Assembly: GCA_030998015.1 (NCBI GenBank)
Contig: JARWMV010000233.1
Coordinates: forward strand, 2,356,001-2,420,000
DNA length: 64,000 nucleotides
From: Ceratorhiza oryzae-sativae
Taxonomy: Eukaryota; Basidiomycota; Agaricomycetes; Cantharellales; Ceratobasidiaceae
Reading direction: 5' to 3'
Part shown: in pieces, positions 46,869 through 58,096 of the stretch
Layout: every line of letters starts with the position of its first letter
How positions within the stretch are numbered: the stretch's first letter is position 1
Translations under genes and position numbers: made by a program
Notes under the pieces: generated by a model
Database searches by the model: none
Seen by the model: only the letters and a program-made list of their open reading frames with translations
Told to the model about the DNA's origin: nothing

Positions 46869-48130
46869 ATGAGGTTTTCCGTCGTTGCCGCTGCTCTCGC
46901 GTCGTCCTCAGCTGTCTATGGACATGCCCTCATGAACCAACTCTACGTCAACGGTTCGTTCCTGATAACATCTGCCGTATGAGACGTATTCTCACTATGT
47001 TCAACAGGCGTTGCCCAAGGTTTGCCTGGCTTTGGCAAATACATTCGGAACGTTCGGAGCAACTCGCCAGTCAAGGATGTGACCTCCAAGGACATCATCT
47101 GCAACGTCGACGGCGGTGCGACGCCCAATTCGATTCAAGTTTCCGCTGGCGATGTTATCACCATGCAATGCATGTAATTTCAACTCGTTGCGCCTCTACT
47201 TGAGCTAACATTTTGCTCTGCAGGGTACCACAACTCGCCCGAAGACGATATCATCGATCACAGTCACAAGGGCCCGGTTATGGTGTATTTAGCCCCCGCC
47301 TCGACCAATGGACAGGGCAAAGCTTGGACCAAGATCTTCAACCAGGGCTTTACTGATGATTGGGCAAGTACTCTCTGTATATGGGCCGATCATAGTAGCT
47401 AACCTATAGGCATACAGGCTACCGAGAAGCTCATTGCCGCCAAGGGTTATCACTCGATCACGGTTCCGGACCTCGAGGCCGGTGACTACTTGCTCCGCCC
47501 TGAAATTATCGCCTTGCACGAAGGGGACACCGATTTCAAGAAAAACAGCGCTCGTGGTGCCCAGTTCTACATGGCGTGCGCCCAAATCACGGTTCTCTCC
47601 CCGGTTCCGTCAAGCTTGGTGCCGGGATCGACCTGAACACCGATTACACCTCGACTGACCCCGGTATCTTGTTCAATCTTTATGGCGGATCATCATTCTC
47701 GTCGTATGTCCCGCCCGGTGGCCCGATTTCCCCGATCGCGGTCGCTGGCCAACTCGGCATTGGAGCCGTCCCTGCTGCTGGTGCCAAGCCTACAACCAAG
47801 TCTACTTCCGCAGTAGCGTCGACCTCTGCCGCTCAGACCACTTCGGTTCGCCAGTCTGCTTCCACACGCGCCCCCGTTTCGACTACGACCAGCAAGCCTA
47901 TCTCTACACGCTCGCCGCTTCCCACGACCAAGTTCACTACCGTCACAGTCAAATCCTCTTCGACTGCCGCCCCAACTCCAAGCGCATGCGGCACCAACGG
48001 CTCCATTAATACTTCTGGAACTGTGAAGAAGTGGTACCAGTGTGGTGGTATCAACTACAATGGCCCTACCACTTGTGAGGTGGGTTCGAGCTGTGTAGTT
48101 CAGAACCCTTATTATTCCCAGTGCCTATGA
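46869..48130 (+). CDS. lytic polysaccharide monooxygenase AA9 with CBM1, LPMO-2
   Basis: Paralogue of LPMO-1, with the same exon pattern: 46869-46953, 47008-47169, 47224-47363, 47418-48130. Signal peptide [18 protein letters not shown], then the copper His ([11 protein letters not shown]). Second copper His in [28 protein letters not shown] follows. A long Thr/Ser linker leads to CBM1 ([20 protein letters not shown]) and the stop at 48128. Introns 2 and 3 start with GC (GCATGT, GCAAGT); both are supported by the frame and by alignment with LPMO-1. One apparent base loss in a C run (47,597-47,602) shifts frame after ITVLS. Secreted, acts on cellulose-rich walls. Confidence 0.92.
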
Positions 48131-49052
48131 TCGCTTCGGTGCGTTTTGCCTAGTATCTTGGCTACGTGCGTGATTCTTCTATCTCTTTTTTTTCAACACC
48201 ACACTGGCGTGTGTTTTATTTTGTTTTATTTCTGCGGGGCACCTTCATTTCGCAGCGCGGTATCTTGTGCTTGATTCAACCCTGCCCCCGTGGCGCTGGA
48301 GCCCAATGCTTTCTGTATGTAGTGTCGATCGAGACAAAAAAATCAGAACCTGAGTTTTGTATTTTGTTGGACCTGAGATCATTCGGCCCTTACCTTGCCT
48401 TTCCGACCGCAAGTGGATCGGCTTCGTTCAAATGCACCCACTTGGCTACTGCTGCCAGTGAGAGATATGGTAAAATGCTTCATATTTTTGCCTGTAAAGG
48501 ACTATTGCCATGTAAATTTATAGGGCTTCCTTTACACACAGGACGACGTCGGAATATACTCGTCTCATAAATTTCTCCAAGACGTTCTTACGTTCTTGTG
48601 CGACCCATCGTACTGGTCCTAAATCTGGTGCGGTTGTTGTAGTCGAGTCGCCTAGGTAAACGATATGGCGATAATGCTTGTGACAAGAGTTTGAAAATGG
48701 CTACGGGACTATATGTAGGCGTCTAGGCGGGGCTTGTGGATTAGATACACGGATCTACTTTTATGGCCAAACTGCCAACTCTTGCTCTACCCAGCCATCT
48801 ATCTTGAATTCAGCGTGACTGCGAAGCGTGGCTCGTAGTTGACATTGAATGTCTAGCGCTTGTCGCCTTTGACCTGCCATCCAGGGCAACAACTCCGGTT
48901 CTCAACCAACCCCCAGCACGCTGATCAAAACCCCTCGCTCAGCCAAACCCCGGAAATCTAGCTAGCATGTAATAGCTCCACGGGTCTCGGTATGCTTTTG
49001 AGTACTCACTGGATCCAAAGTAGCATGGACTAATGGTGCTATCAGCATCGTT
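48131..49052. other. intergenic with MITE end
   Basis: 3' flank of LPMO-2. A MITE relative (48938 to about 49046) fills the right end. Nothing else recognised. Confidence 0.4.
48938..49046. mobile_element. MITE, copy 3, right end missing
   Basis: Left inverted repeat CTCAGCCAAACCCCGGAAAT, then CTAGCTAGCATG and the shared interior (a GGTCTCGGTATGCTTTTGAG-like segment and AAAGTAGCA). It stops where kinase-like coding sequence begins, so the right half was deleted. Confidence 0.7.
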
Positions 49053-50350
49053 GGGATGTTCTCTATCTGGGAGCGGAACGGTAGCCTTCCTCAATACCTC
49101 GCAACGTGCCCAGAAGTGAATCGGTATAATTTGGTACAAAATTCCGGTGCCGGCTTTATTTTGTCCATTCTTGCTCACTGCAACGATCAGAGTATGCAAA
49201 TAACTGACGGACTTGTATACTCGCATCAATCGGGAGTGGTGAGTTGGCTTTTGTTCTCTGCGCTTGAGCGAAGTCACTCTGCTGATGCCCAGCCTGCCTC
49301 AGGTTCATGGCGATCTCAAACGAGTTGGAGTAGGGGGTGACTGGGGGTATGCCCCCGGGTTTGGTCGTGTATACTCGGTAGTGTAATCCCATCGCTTTCC
49401 ACCACCTCGCATACCCATCTCCAGCGTGCGTCCTGGCTGTATTGCACCGCGTTATTATCAATTATAGCCCAGGGAAATTTAGCTAGATGCTCTTGTGCCG
49501 CAGCATGGGAGAGCTCAGCTCGCCGACTTTGGGAACCTTGTGTTGCAGGATTACATGTTGTAGTTCTCCACAAGATCATCTAGGGGTGCTATCTCGCCGG
49601 ACTGGGCGTTTAGTGGCCTTGAGTTCTATAAACACTTGAAACCCGTTTGTCCTGGAAGTTCCGGATATACAAATCGCAGCCATCATTTCAAAATACAATA
49701 GAATTCATTAGGAATATCAGAGTAAAACATCCCGACAAGGGACGCTAACATGACCAGGATTTTTCTGATTTTGGTTGGACCTAGTGAGAAATAAAATTGT
49801 ACCCACCGCTCATATAGCCATATTGGAACTCGTCTTCAAATTCTCCTAGATGTGGAAATTCCAGGTATATAGTTGGAAACGCGGTTTTTCATAGCAAAAT
49901 AGGAATTTTCCGCATACAGTGGGCCCACAGAGAAACCTTGTGCGTGTTGATATAATCTAGGCATATAGGCTCAGGAGTTATTCCAAGGAGGCTTTTGCAG
50001 CGCAGGCGCTGATATATACGCATTAGGAATGGCGAGTTCTGGTTTGCAGAACCATACTTCATCTAACGAGCATGATTGAGTAGACAATCCTCGTAGGCTC
50101 TTGACAATATGTATGCAGGATGGTCCTACCGACCTTCTATTGTAGGAGACAATGAATGCCAATGCTCCGTGGGGGGCGGGGGAAAGCATGATATTACCGC
50201 CATGTATGAGGTGATAACCAGAGTCCATCCAAACCGTCCCGAGCAGCGGGTACCGAATGGGCCTAGGCAACGGGACGCACTGTGGCAGCTACTCGAGTTA
50301 TGCTGGAGGTTTGACCCAGCATTGCGCCCGAGTGCAAGGGGGGGTAGCTA
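49053..50350 (+). pseudogene. protein kinase remnants
   Basis: Two pieces of a kinase related to the gene at 51933-54600. The first (49053-49241) reads GMFSIWERNGSLPQYL... and, after an intron-like gap, MQITDGLVYSHQSGV, the region just before the catalytic loop. The second (about 50190-50335) reads MYEVITRVHPNRPEQ... and ALWQLLELCWRFDPALRPSA, the kinase C-terminal end. The catalytic loop, DFG and APE between them are missing or unreadable. Confidence 0.65.
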
Positions 50351-50389
50351 GTGTTGAGGACTTGGATCGAGACAGCCTGAAACAGAATG

Positions 50390-51567
50390 AAGCACTGATC
50401 GCTTCGATCTGATGCTCGTTGATGTGGCGTCGTTGATGCGTACCATCAGCTCGTGTTTCTCGTCTTTACTCTCGCGTTCTGCTTTGTGCCTCTGTATTCT
50501 GTGAACCACTAATAAGTCTGTCTCTCGTGTCGCCTGTTCTCTTGTTAGATGTACGGTTCATCTAAATACGCCTGTACTTTGTCGGTAGTTCGGCAGCCGG
50601 GCAATTCACTCTTATTCACTCGTATATTTACTGCCTAAGCGCTTTGAAGGTTTATATCATTGAGTGGCGATCGGTCAATAGTTACCCAATCACATAATTC
50701 TCAACGGCTAGGCACAAGGTTCTAACTAGCTCTAACTAGCCAATCAGCTTTTGGCCGAGTGGGAATGCACTGGAGCCGGCGGGGCTGCATTGCGAATACT
50801 GAGAGAGGGAAACACCGGCCAGGTGGTCTTGCGCGACAACACAACTCCTGGCATCTTCTCCCCACCTGCCATCCCCTTAACTGGTGCTTGGTGCGATCCA
50901 TTGGCGGTTCAGCCCGACCCGGCCCGCAACTCCACTCGCCGTTCGGGGATCTGGCCACACTTGAGTCTCCCATGATGAGAATTATGCCATTAGGTAACTA
51001 TTGACCGATCGCCACTCAACGATATAAAGCTCGAAAGCGCTTAGGAAGTACATATACGGGTGAATAAGAGTGAATTACCCGGATGCTGTGTTGAATTTAC
51101 AATCATATCAATTCATGTATGCGGTGTGTTTGTATTTGTACGCTCACGTCTGTGTCTGTGAAAATTTCTTTCCTTAGTTCTCTACCTTCGTAGTTCAGCT
51201 AAGGTATAGTTTTTCTTTCTCTTTTCATTTATTTTCTCTTTCTCACTGTACCTCGTAGTACGATTTGTATCTTAGGTACAGTGCATGCACAGTTCTCTAC
51301 CTTCGTAGTTGAGGTAAGTACGATTTGTATCTTAGCCTCGAGAAACCTCCCTGCGTGATATGCCGAACTACCGACAAAGTACAGGCGTATTTGTATGAGC
51401 CGTAAATATAATTAGAGAACAGGAGACACGAGAGATAAATGTATTAGTGGTGTACAGAGTAGAGCGACGCAGAGTACGACGGGAGAGAGAGAAGTAAGAA
51501 TCACAAGCTGATGGTTCATATCATCAACGACGCAGCATCAACGTCGAACATATCGAGGCGATCAGCG
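50390..51567. repeat. large imperfect inverted repeat
   Basis: Left arm about 50390-50705 and right arm about 50980-51567 are inverted copies, for example ACGCCTGTACTTTGTCGGTA (left, plus strand) against its complement near 51370-51390, and GAGTGGCGATCGGTCAATAG at about 50664 against its complement near 51001-51020. The right arm has about 250 bp extra, which holds short direct repeats (TTCTCTACCTTCGTAGTT). The spacer is about 270 bp and non-coding. Could be two head-to-head elements or a foldback transposon. Confidence 0.7.
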
Positions 51568-51932
51568 GATCGTACCGGTTCGGGTGATATGAATCGACGT
51601 CCTTGGCATCCCAAATCTGCCCGAGCCGGATACCAATCGACAACTCGCACCTCGCACAAGCGCCCGGTCCCGTGCTCCGTTGAACGCAAGCGGCGAGAAG
51701 CGATTTGTCAGCAGGGACCGGCGCTTGGGGCGTGGGACTCTTAGCCACTCCGACTCATCCATCTGCCTTGCCCACAGCGAGAACAACCCGTATTCGTGGA
51801 TTTTTATCTCTCATTCCACCCATTTGTCTTTTCTCTCGCTGCAGGGTTTATCCTCTCGGTCCTTTCCAGGTATGTCAACGCTGGATGCGTGGGTCGAGTG
51901 CCTCGTGATAGCCCAGCCAGGCATCTGGATTC

Positions 51933-54600
51933 ATGATGGATAAATTCTTGTTAGCGCTCGTGGCCCTTGACCCGCTATTGACCACATCTATCATCAGTTC
52001 TGAAACAATTAATACGCCAACCCAAATTGACATCACGGCCTTGGTGTCGAGTGCGCGCTTGCCCATAGTCAACTTTCAGACACCAGTGGTTGCTTGGCTT
52101 GACAAACGACATATACGACTGTTGTTGTAAGCTCCTCCCCGTTGAGGATCATCCGCTCAATGAGTACGGTCGTCCTTATGCCTTGTGCTGTCAGAATACC
52201 ATCCGCTGTTCGACACTGACTTGCCGGCGCAACTCATGGCGGACTTGCTTAACACCTGGAGCGCTGGTGGATATGTGCGGTCGATTGCAGTCTCACCAGA
52301 CGGCAACCACATTGCAGCTGGTGTTGATTCGGCGGTGATAATATGGAATATGCACACAGGGCAGGCTGTGCTTGGCCCACTCCAGAAACACCGTTACACG
52401 ATCGGATCCATAGCATTCTCCCCAGACGGCCGAAAGCTTGCTTCTGGCTCAGCCGATAGCACCATCTGTATATGGGACGCTCGAAGGGGGGATACAGTGT
52501 TTGAACCGCTCACTGACCATTCTGCCGAGGTTCACTCCGTGACGTTCTCGCATAATGGTCGACTCCTCGTATCTGGGTCACGAGATGAGACCATCCGCTT
52601 ATGGAGCGCACACACCGGCCAGACGGAGCTTACACCAATCCAAGTAGGCAGCCAAGTCTTCTCAGTGGTAATCTCTGATGATGGTCGGATCGCTTTTGGT
52701 GGACTGGAGGATGGAACCATCAGGGCGTATGACACAGCTACTTGCCGCATGATCTTCAAGTGCGTTGGTCATACTGGCTCGGTCTACTCGGTAGCACTTT
52801 CAGTTGATGGTCGCCGTATCGCTTCGGGATCCTACGACCGTACTATTCGCATCTGGGACGCAGCAACTGGCTATGCGGCAGGCGAGTCTCTACAGGGACA
52901 TACGGGCTATGTCTATTCAGTAGCATTCTCATCTGATGGAAGGTACATTGCCTCTGCATCAGTTGAAGGGACTATACATATGTGGGATGCGGAAACTGGC
53001 TTCATACAAATAGGACCGCTGCATGAGGACACCAAACAGGCCTCTGCGGTAGTAGCGTTCACCCCTGATGGCAAATGTGTCGCTTCTGGATTGTGGGATG
53101 GGACTATCATGATATGGGACGTACGAAGTGTTGGCATCAGAACACAAGTTCTCGCTAGCGGTTCGCCCCCGCCGGCCTACGAAAGTCTGGACATTGAAAT
53201 CACGAGTACAACTGTAAGCATTTTGCTACCATTTTGGGCCAGCGTCAAAATATGATACTCCATGCCGCTTCAGACATTCGAGCAAATCCTGCGGATTCTC
53301 GGTTCCCTTGGCTGCGACGATCTGACTGATGAGCTGGATCTTGCAACTTGCAGCGAGTATGCTATCTCGTCTGGAGGCTTTGGTGATATATTCAGAGCTA
53401 AGCTCAAGAATGGAACTGAGGTGGCGATCAAGACGATCCGCTGTATGTGGGTTCGGGCCCACAGAACCCAAAATACCTCAAGGTAAAGGACTGATCTATC
53501 ATAATCCCACTACCAACACCTTGATAGCATGCAGCACGAGAACTGTATGCGTGGTCGAGATATAAACACCTTAACGTGCAGCCACTCCTAGGCTTAGCAG
53601 CATTTCGTGGTCAGATAGGCATGATTGCCACTTGGGAGTCGAATGGAAGTTTGCCTGAATACATTCGAGGCCATCCACATGCAGATCGCTGCAGCTGGTG
53701 GGGCCTATTCGTATTGTCCGATGCCTTCGGAACTGAGAAAACATTCGAAATTCCTAGAGTATATATGTTTCAGAGGGTCTATCATATCTGCATACCTCTG
53801 GAGTGGTACGTCGCCACCTGCCTTACCAATTCTTTCCACTATGGCCACTAAAGGAAATCTACATTATAGATTCATGGTGACCTCAAAGGCGTGAGTATTC
53901 AAACTCAAAATTGTATCTCGATCTAAGCGGCGTGGCAATTTCTCTAGGGAAATATACTCGTATCCAGGAATGGCATTCCACAGCTGGCCGACTTTGGTAA
54001 TGCGGTCCTACAAGAGTACACCATCAAGTTCACGAATACGTCTACCAAGAACATCATGTCGACACGATGGGCTGTAAGTGTAAGCTATTTCTATACTTGG
54101 ATGCAACCCCTCAAGGCGATATCTACAGGCGCCAGAGATGTTTAACGGTACAGCATGCAGCATGCCTGCTGACATTTATGCTCTAGGGATGGTGAGTTAT
54201 CGGTTAGTATACCTGCCCTCCTTCTCACGATTAGCCCCTAGACGATGCTGGTACAACACCCTTACATGTGGCCGATTTGCTCCTAACATTCACGGTCTGT
54301 AGGAAACGATCACCGGTAACGTGCCATGGGGGGTAATGCCTGAGCTCACAATCATCTATGCCGTGATGCGTGGGACCCGTCCCGAACGCCCTGATGAGCT
54401 CATCCCGAGGGAATCGACACAAGGTGACGCTCTGTGGTCGCTGCTGGAGTCATGTTGGACATTTGAGCCGGACAAGCGTCCAAGTGCGGCTGAGGTTAAG
54501 AGGGTTGTAAGTTGATTTTCGAAAGTCGGACCCGGGTATTGCTGATCTGAGTATGGGTCAGATGAATACTATCAGTCGGGAGGGTCTCAGGCGCTATTAA
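51933..54600 (+). CDS. WD40 repeat protein kinase
   Basis: Seven WD40 repeats (about 52270-53130, with repeats such as VYSVAFSSDGRYIASASVEG), forming one propeller, followed by a kinase domain of the TKL-like kind common in Agaricomycetes. Kinase motifs: Gly-rich loop SSGGFGDIFRAKL with VAIKTIR (about 53370-53440), HGDLKG catalytic loop (HGD in place of HRD, about 53870-53890), LADFGNA (about 53985), APEMFNG (about 54130) and SLLESCWTFEPDKRPSA (about 54440). Several short introns. Start region uncertain: ATG 51933 opens a first exon, and a segment PLNEYGRPYAL joins LSEYHPLFDTDLP only across a one-base shift near 52183. The exon between ESNGSLPEYIRG and EGLSYLHTSGV is also unresolved. Role unknown; propeller for binding, kinase for signalling. 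Confidence 0.75.
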
Positions 54601-55425
54601 CCGAAGCCAAGTGACTTGTGCAATGAGATGCATGAGATTACGCACACATAGTCATCCAGAGATTGTATATGATCCACTATTCGAGACAATTTATAAATGC
54701 AAGTAGCAGCGATATCATTGAATAAACCAACCTTCCGATCCACCCATACCCCTGTATATCTATGCGTTTGTATTTGGTGATCGGAGCTCACCGAGTGTGC
54801 CGCTGTAGAATTCAGATCTTATCTTGCCTGTGGATAATATCGCATAATCGAGCTATTTTTAGTGTAACCGTATCGTCAACAACAACGAACCGACTGAATG
54901 GCACATGCATTGAAAATCTGACGCTAGGTCGTTCGGTTTCTAGTCTCAGGAAGTGAGCGTGTGATACTATACGTAGCTGTTATTACAATTCATGTTGCAT
55001 GTGTCGAGATGGGACGACCAGGAACTAAGTTATATGTTTCATGCGACTTGAGATCCAAGTCTTCGGGCGCTCTTGGCACGGGGAATGGTAAATTGTTTGT
55101 GTCGGGTCACGTGCGTCAACTTAGCTCGGATCTTGACTTCCACCACAAGCGATAGTAATGATGTTACACGCTTGGCCAGCTACCCCTTAGCGATTGGGGA
55201 ATGATGGATAGGCGATATAAATCAATCCTCGAACTGCGGAGAGCCCAGCCTATGCGGGGTTTCGGTGTCACTCTTGCTCGCCTCTGGGGGGTGACCTGTC
55301 GAACGCTTGGCTATGTAGGCGAAGATCGATTCCACTATGGCCGCACCTGTCGATCAGTTACCACATAAAACCACAGAAAGTCTTCATACATGCTGAAACC
55401 TCCCCCGCCCCTCATATCGTACGAC
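54601..55425. other. intergenic, nothing seen
   Basis: No domain-bearing frame. The right end would hold the promoter of the aspartic protease. Confidence 0.4.
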
Positions 55426-57086
55426 ATGCTGACCCCACACAAATCTACACTGCTGCTAGCTAGCGCGCTAGTGCTTTCAGACAGGGCAACTGCGTTCTAC
55501 TCAGTTCCGATTACCAGAGATATTAGGAGTGCTCCAAATATTCGAAACGTGGCCGGAAAGGACAAAGCCAGGATCAAGTCGTTTGGGACGACGAGTAATT
55601 TGTTAGGTGTCGTTCCGGTTATCAACGAAGACGTCTCATACATCGTTCCGGTGTGAGTAGTAACGAGTTCATTTCAAAATATATCTACCTATCGGCAAAT
55701 ACAGCACCATAGGGAACCAGACGTTCAGGCTGATTGCGGATACTGGCTCAAGTAACACCTGGATTGGGGTAAGCCCGCAGCACTATCTCGAAATGACTTA
55801 CCAAACATTCATGTCAGGCCGGAACACCTTATACCCCTGGCCCAACTTCAGTCAAGGACGGGAGATTTCCTCAGTCAGCTACGGCAGTGGTTCATTTTCC
55901 GGATCCCAGTATGCAGATACCGTCAGTTGCAATGCATCTGATAAGATGCGTAAGACTGACTCAAATATCAATTAGATCCTCCTCGGTAATATGAAAATTA
56001 CGAATCAATCAATATCCGTAGCTACCTATTCAGAGGGTTTTGATGGAACTGACGGTGTGTTTAATGCCAAGTCTCCATTCATCCCAGAGCTCGAACTCGT
56101 TTCTAGGTATCCTTGGCCTTGGTCCTGAGAAGTTAACTCAAGGTACTATCACCGGATCGGGCAGTCTCATCCCGACCGTCTTACAAACGCTCGAGGCGCA
56201 AAAAGTGATAGAACAAAACGTGCTTGGAGTTTACTTTCAACCGATCACAGGATCTGTTTGTATTTAACTACTAGTGCGCTTACGCCCAGGTTAACCAAGG
56301 ATATTCGCTCAACAGAACATGACAGAAGCCAATGGAGAGCTATCTTTTGGTGGCCCTGATCCATCTCGATACACCGGAAAAATTACATACACCAACATCA
56401 CAGCCAATCCCCTCTACTCCTCGTACTGGGGTATCGACGTTGACACAGTGTCCTTGGACAGTACCAATAGTACAGTGCTCATTCGAAGTGTCTCAGCCAT
56501 TGTCGACACGGTATGTTTCACGCTTGGCTGGAGGAATAAAGCTAACGCATTTGACTGGATGAAGGGCACCACTCTTACCTATCTCCCATCCCCCGCCTTG
56601 AATGCGTTGGTTGATGCCGCGAACGGCACAATCGATTCTCAAACCACCCTCCCCGTGTTTACCACGAGACCTTCAGCCAATCTTACCTTTACAGTCGCTA
56701 AAACGCGATTTACTCTTTCACCTGATCAGTACCTAGTTCCGGCAGAACAATATGAGATATTCGGTCTCGAGGCTAATAAATTTTATGCTTGGATCGGGGA
56801 TGGTGGGGGGCTTGGAGCTGTCAACTTCATAATAGGGCAAAAGGTTCTGGAGCATATAGTAAGTTTTTGGGTGACTTCATATTATCATAGAGACTAATAA
56901 ATATTATAGTACTCTGTTTATGACACAACCAACAATCGAGTTGGACTTGCATATGCCCTTCCCAAGGGCTCTGGGCCGCAACAACCCGAACATCAGTCGC
57001 AAAATGCACCTAATTCTGGTTCCAATCCTGGATCCTCTGCATCAGCGTCGTCAGCATCGCGTGCTTCCCTGGGTACCCAGGTATGA
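55426..57086 (+). CDS. aspartic endopeptidase, pepsin-type (A1), secreted
   Basis: Start chosen at ATG 55426, because it opens a signal peptide (MLTPHKSTLLLASALVLSDR); an upstream in-frame ATG at 55390 adds a Pro-rich leader that fits secretion less well. First catalytic Asp in ADTGSSNTWIG (about 55738-55770), second in AIVDTGTTLTYLP (split by an intron near 56513). Flap region VSYGSGSFSG. C-terminal part IIGQKVLE...YSVYDTTNNRVGLAY, then a Ser/Ala-rich tail and stop at 57084. About six introns, all GT-AG. One apparent base loss in a G run near 55,861 changes frame between TSVKDG and EISSVS. Probably active if that is an error. Confidence 0.88.
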
Positions 57087-58096
57087 GATCGAATGGCTCG
57101 GACGGCAAGCTAGCAGCTAATGCTGGCCCCTAGGCGCTTAGCCTAGTGATAATACTTGGGGTTTACTTTGTTCGTGTAATCTAAATGTTGATGTTCTGTA
57201 CATAATGTGTGGTTGTATGATTTCTTCTGACCTGTGCAATCAAACTTGTACCAAAATCAAATCTAGAGTCAGATTCCGAGTCCGCCCTGATCGCGTTCTC
57301 TGGCTTCAGTCTTGGCTAGAATTAGATTGTATCCAAAAGTGACAAAACGACATCGGGGAATCGAAAATTTCCGATAAATGGGTTTTCTGGCAATGATCCC
57401 AGCGATCGACAACTCCTTCATGAAACAACAACCCTAATATGTCTTCGCCAAGCACGAATAATTCAATGAGACTTGATCACCACGCTCCGATGCAAAACGT
57501 GGGTAATACTGACGCATACATTGCCTGTCGTTGTCGACAAAGTAGTATGTGAAACAATTAGCCACGATAATCTACATGCCTTCCCTTCGGAAAAGAGGTT
57601 TGTTGGAGCCCTAGCCACCTCAACCGTAGCCACCATCTGAAAGAATCCAAATCCAAAACTCAAATGGCGAATAGGGTCTAGATAGCCAAGTGGTTACAGC
57701 ACACCCCTGACCCAAGCACACTAACTTCGACCCCCAGTCTGGGTCAATGGTATACTGTAACTTAGCCATCTTGACCCGTATTTTCAGGCTCTCTCGTTCG
57801 CCCATCCGAGACGGCTAAATATCGCTCCCCACGCCAATTACCAAATCCGGAGTGTCATTCTCCTATAACAAGCAACATCAACTATAAATAACAGATCCCC
57901 ATTGATACTCGAAAGCAAGTGTAGTGTAGTGCTATGTGGTATACATACACCGCGCGACAGCAAAAGAAACAACAGCCCAACAAAAACAAGCGAGGATATA
58001 AATGATGTAAATCCCTTTTTTTTCCTTTAAATCTATCCAATTTTGTTCGCCACCGTCTCCTGCACCGCAACGTCTAGGCCCTTCAACCAATTCAAT
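57087..58096. other. intergenic, one tRNA-like segment
   Basis: A tRNA-like string (TAGCCAAGTGGTTACAGCAC at about 57684 and CTTCGACCCCCAG about 45 bp on) may be a decayed tRNA-derived repeat; the stems do not pair well. Otherwise 3' flanks of the protease and xylulokinase genes. Confidence 0.3.

Noticed and set aside
57676..57760. Possible tRNA gene
   Set aside because: A-box-like and B-box-like strings are present but acceptor and T stems do not pair, so at most a decayed tRNA-derived repeat.
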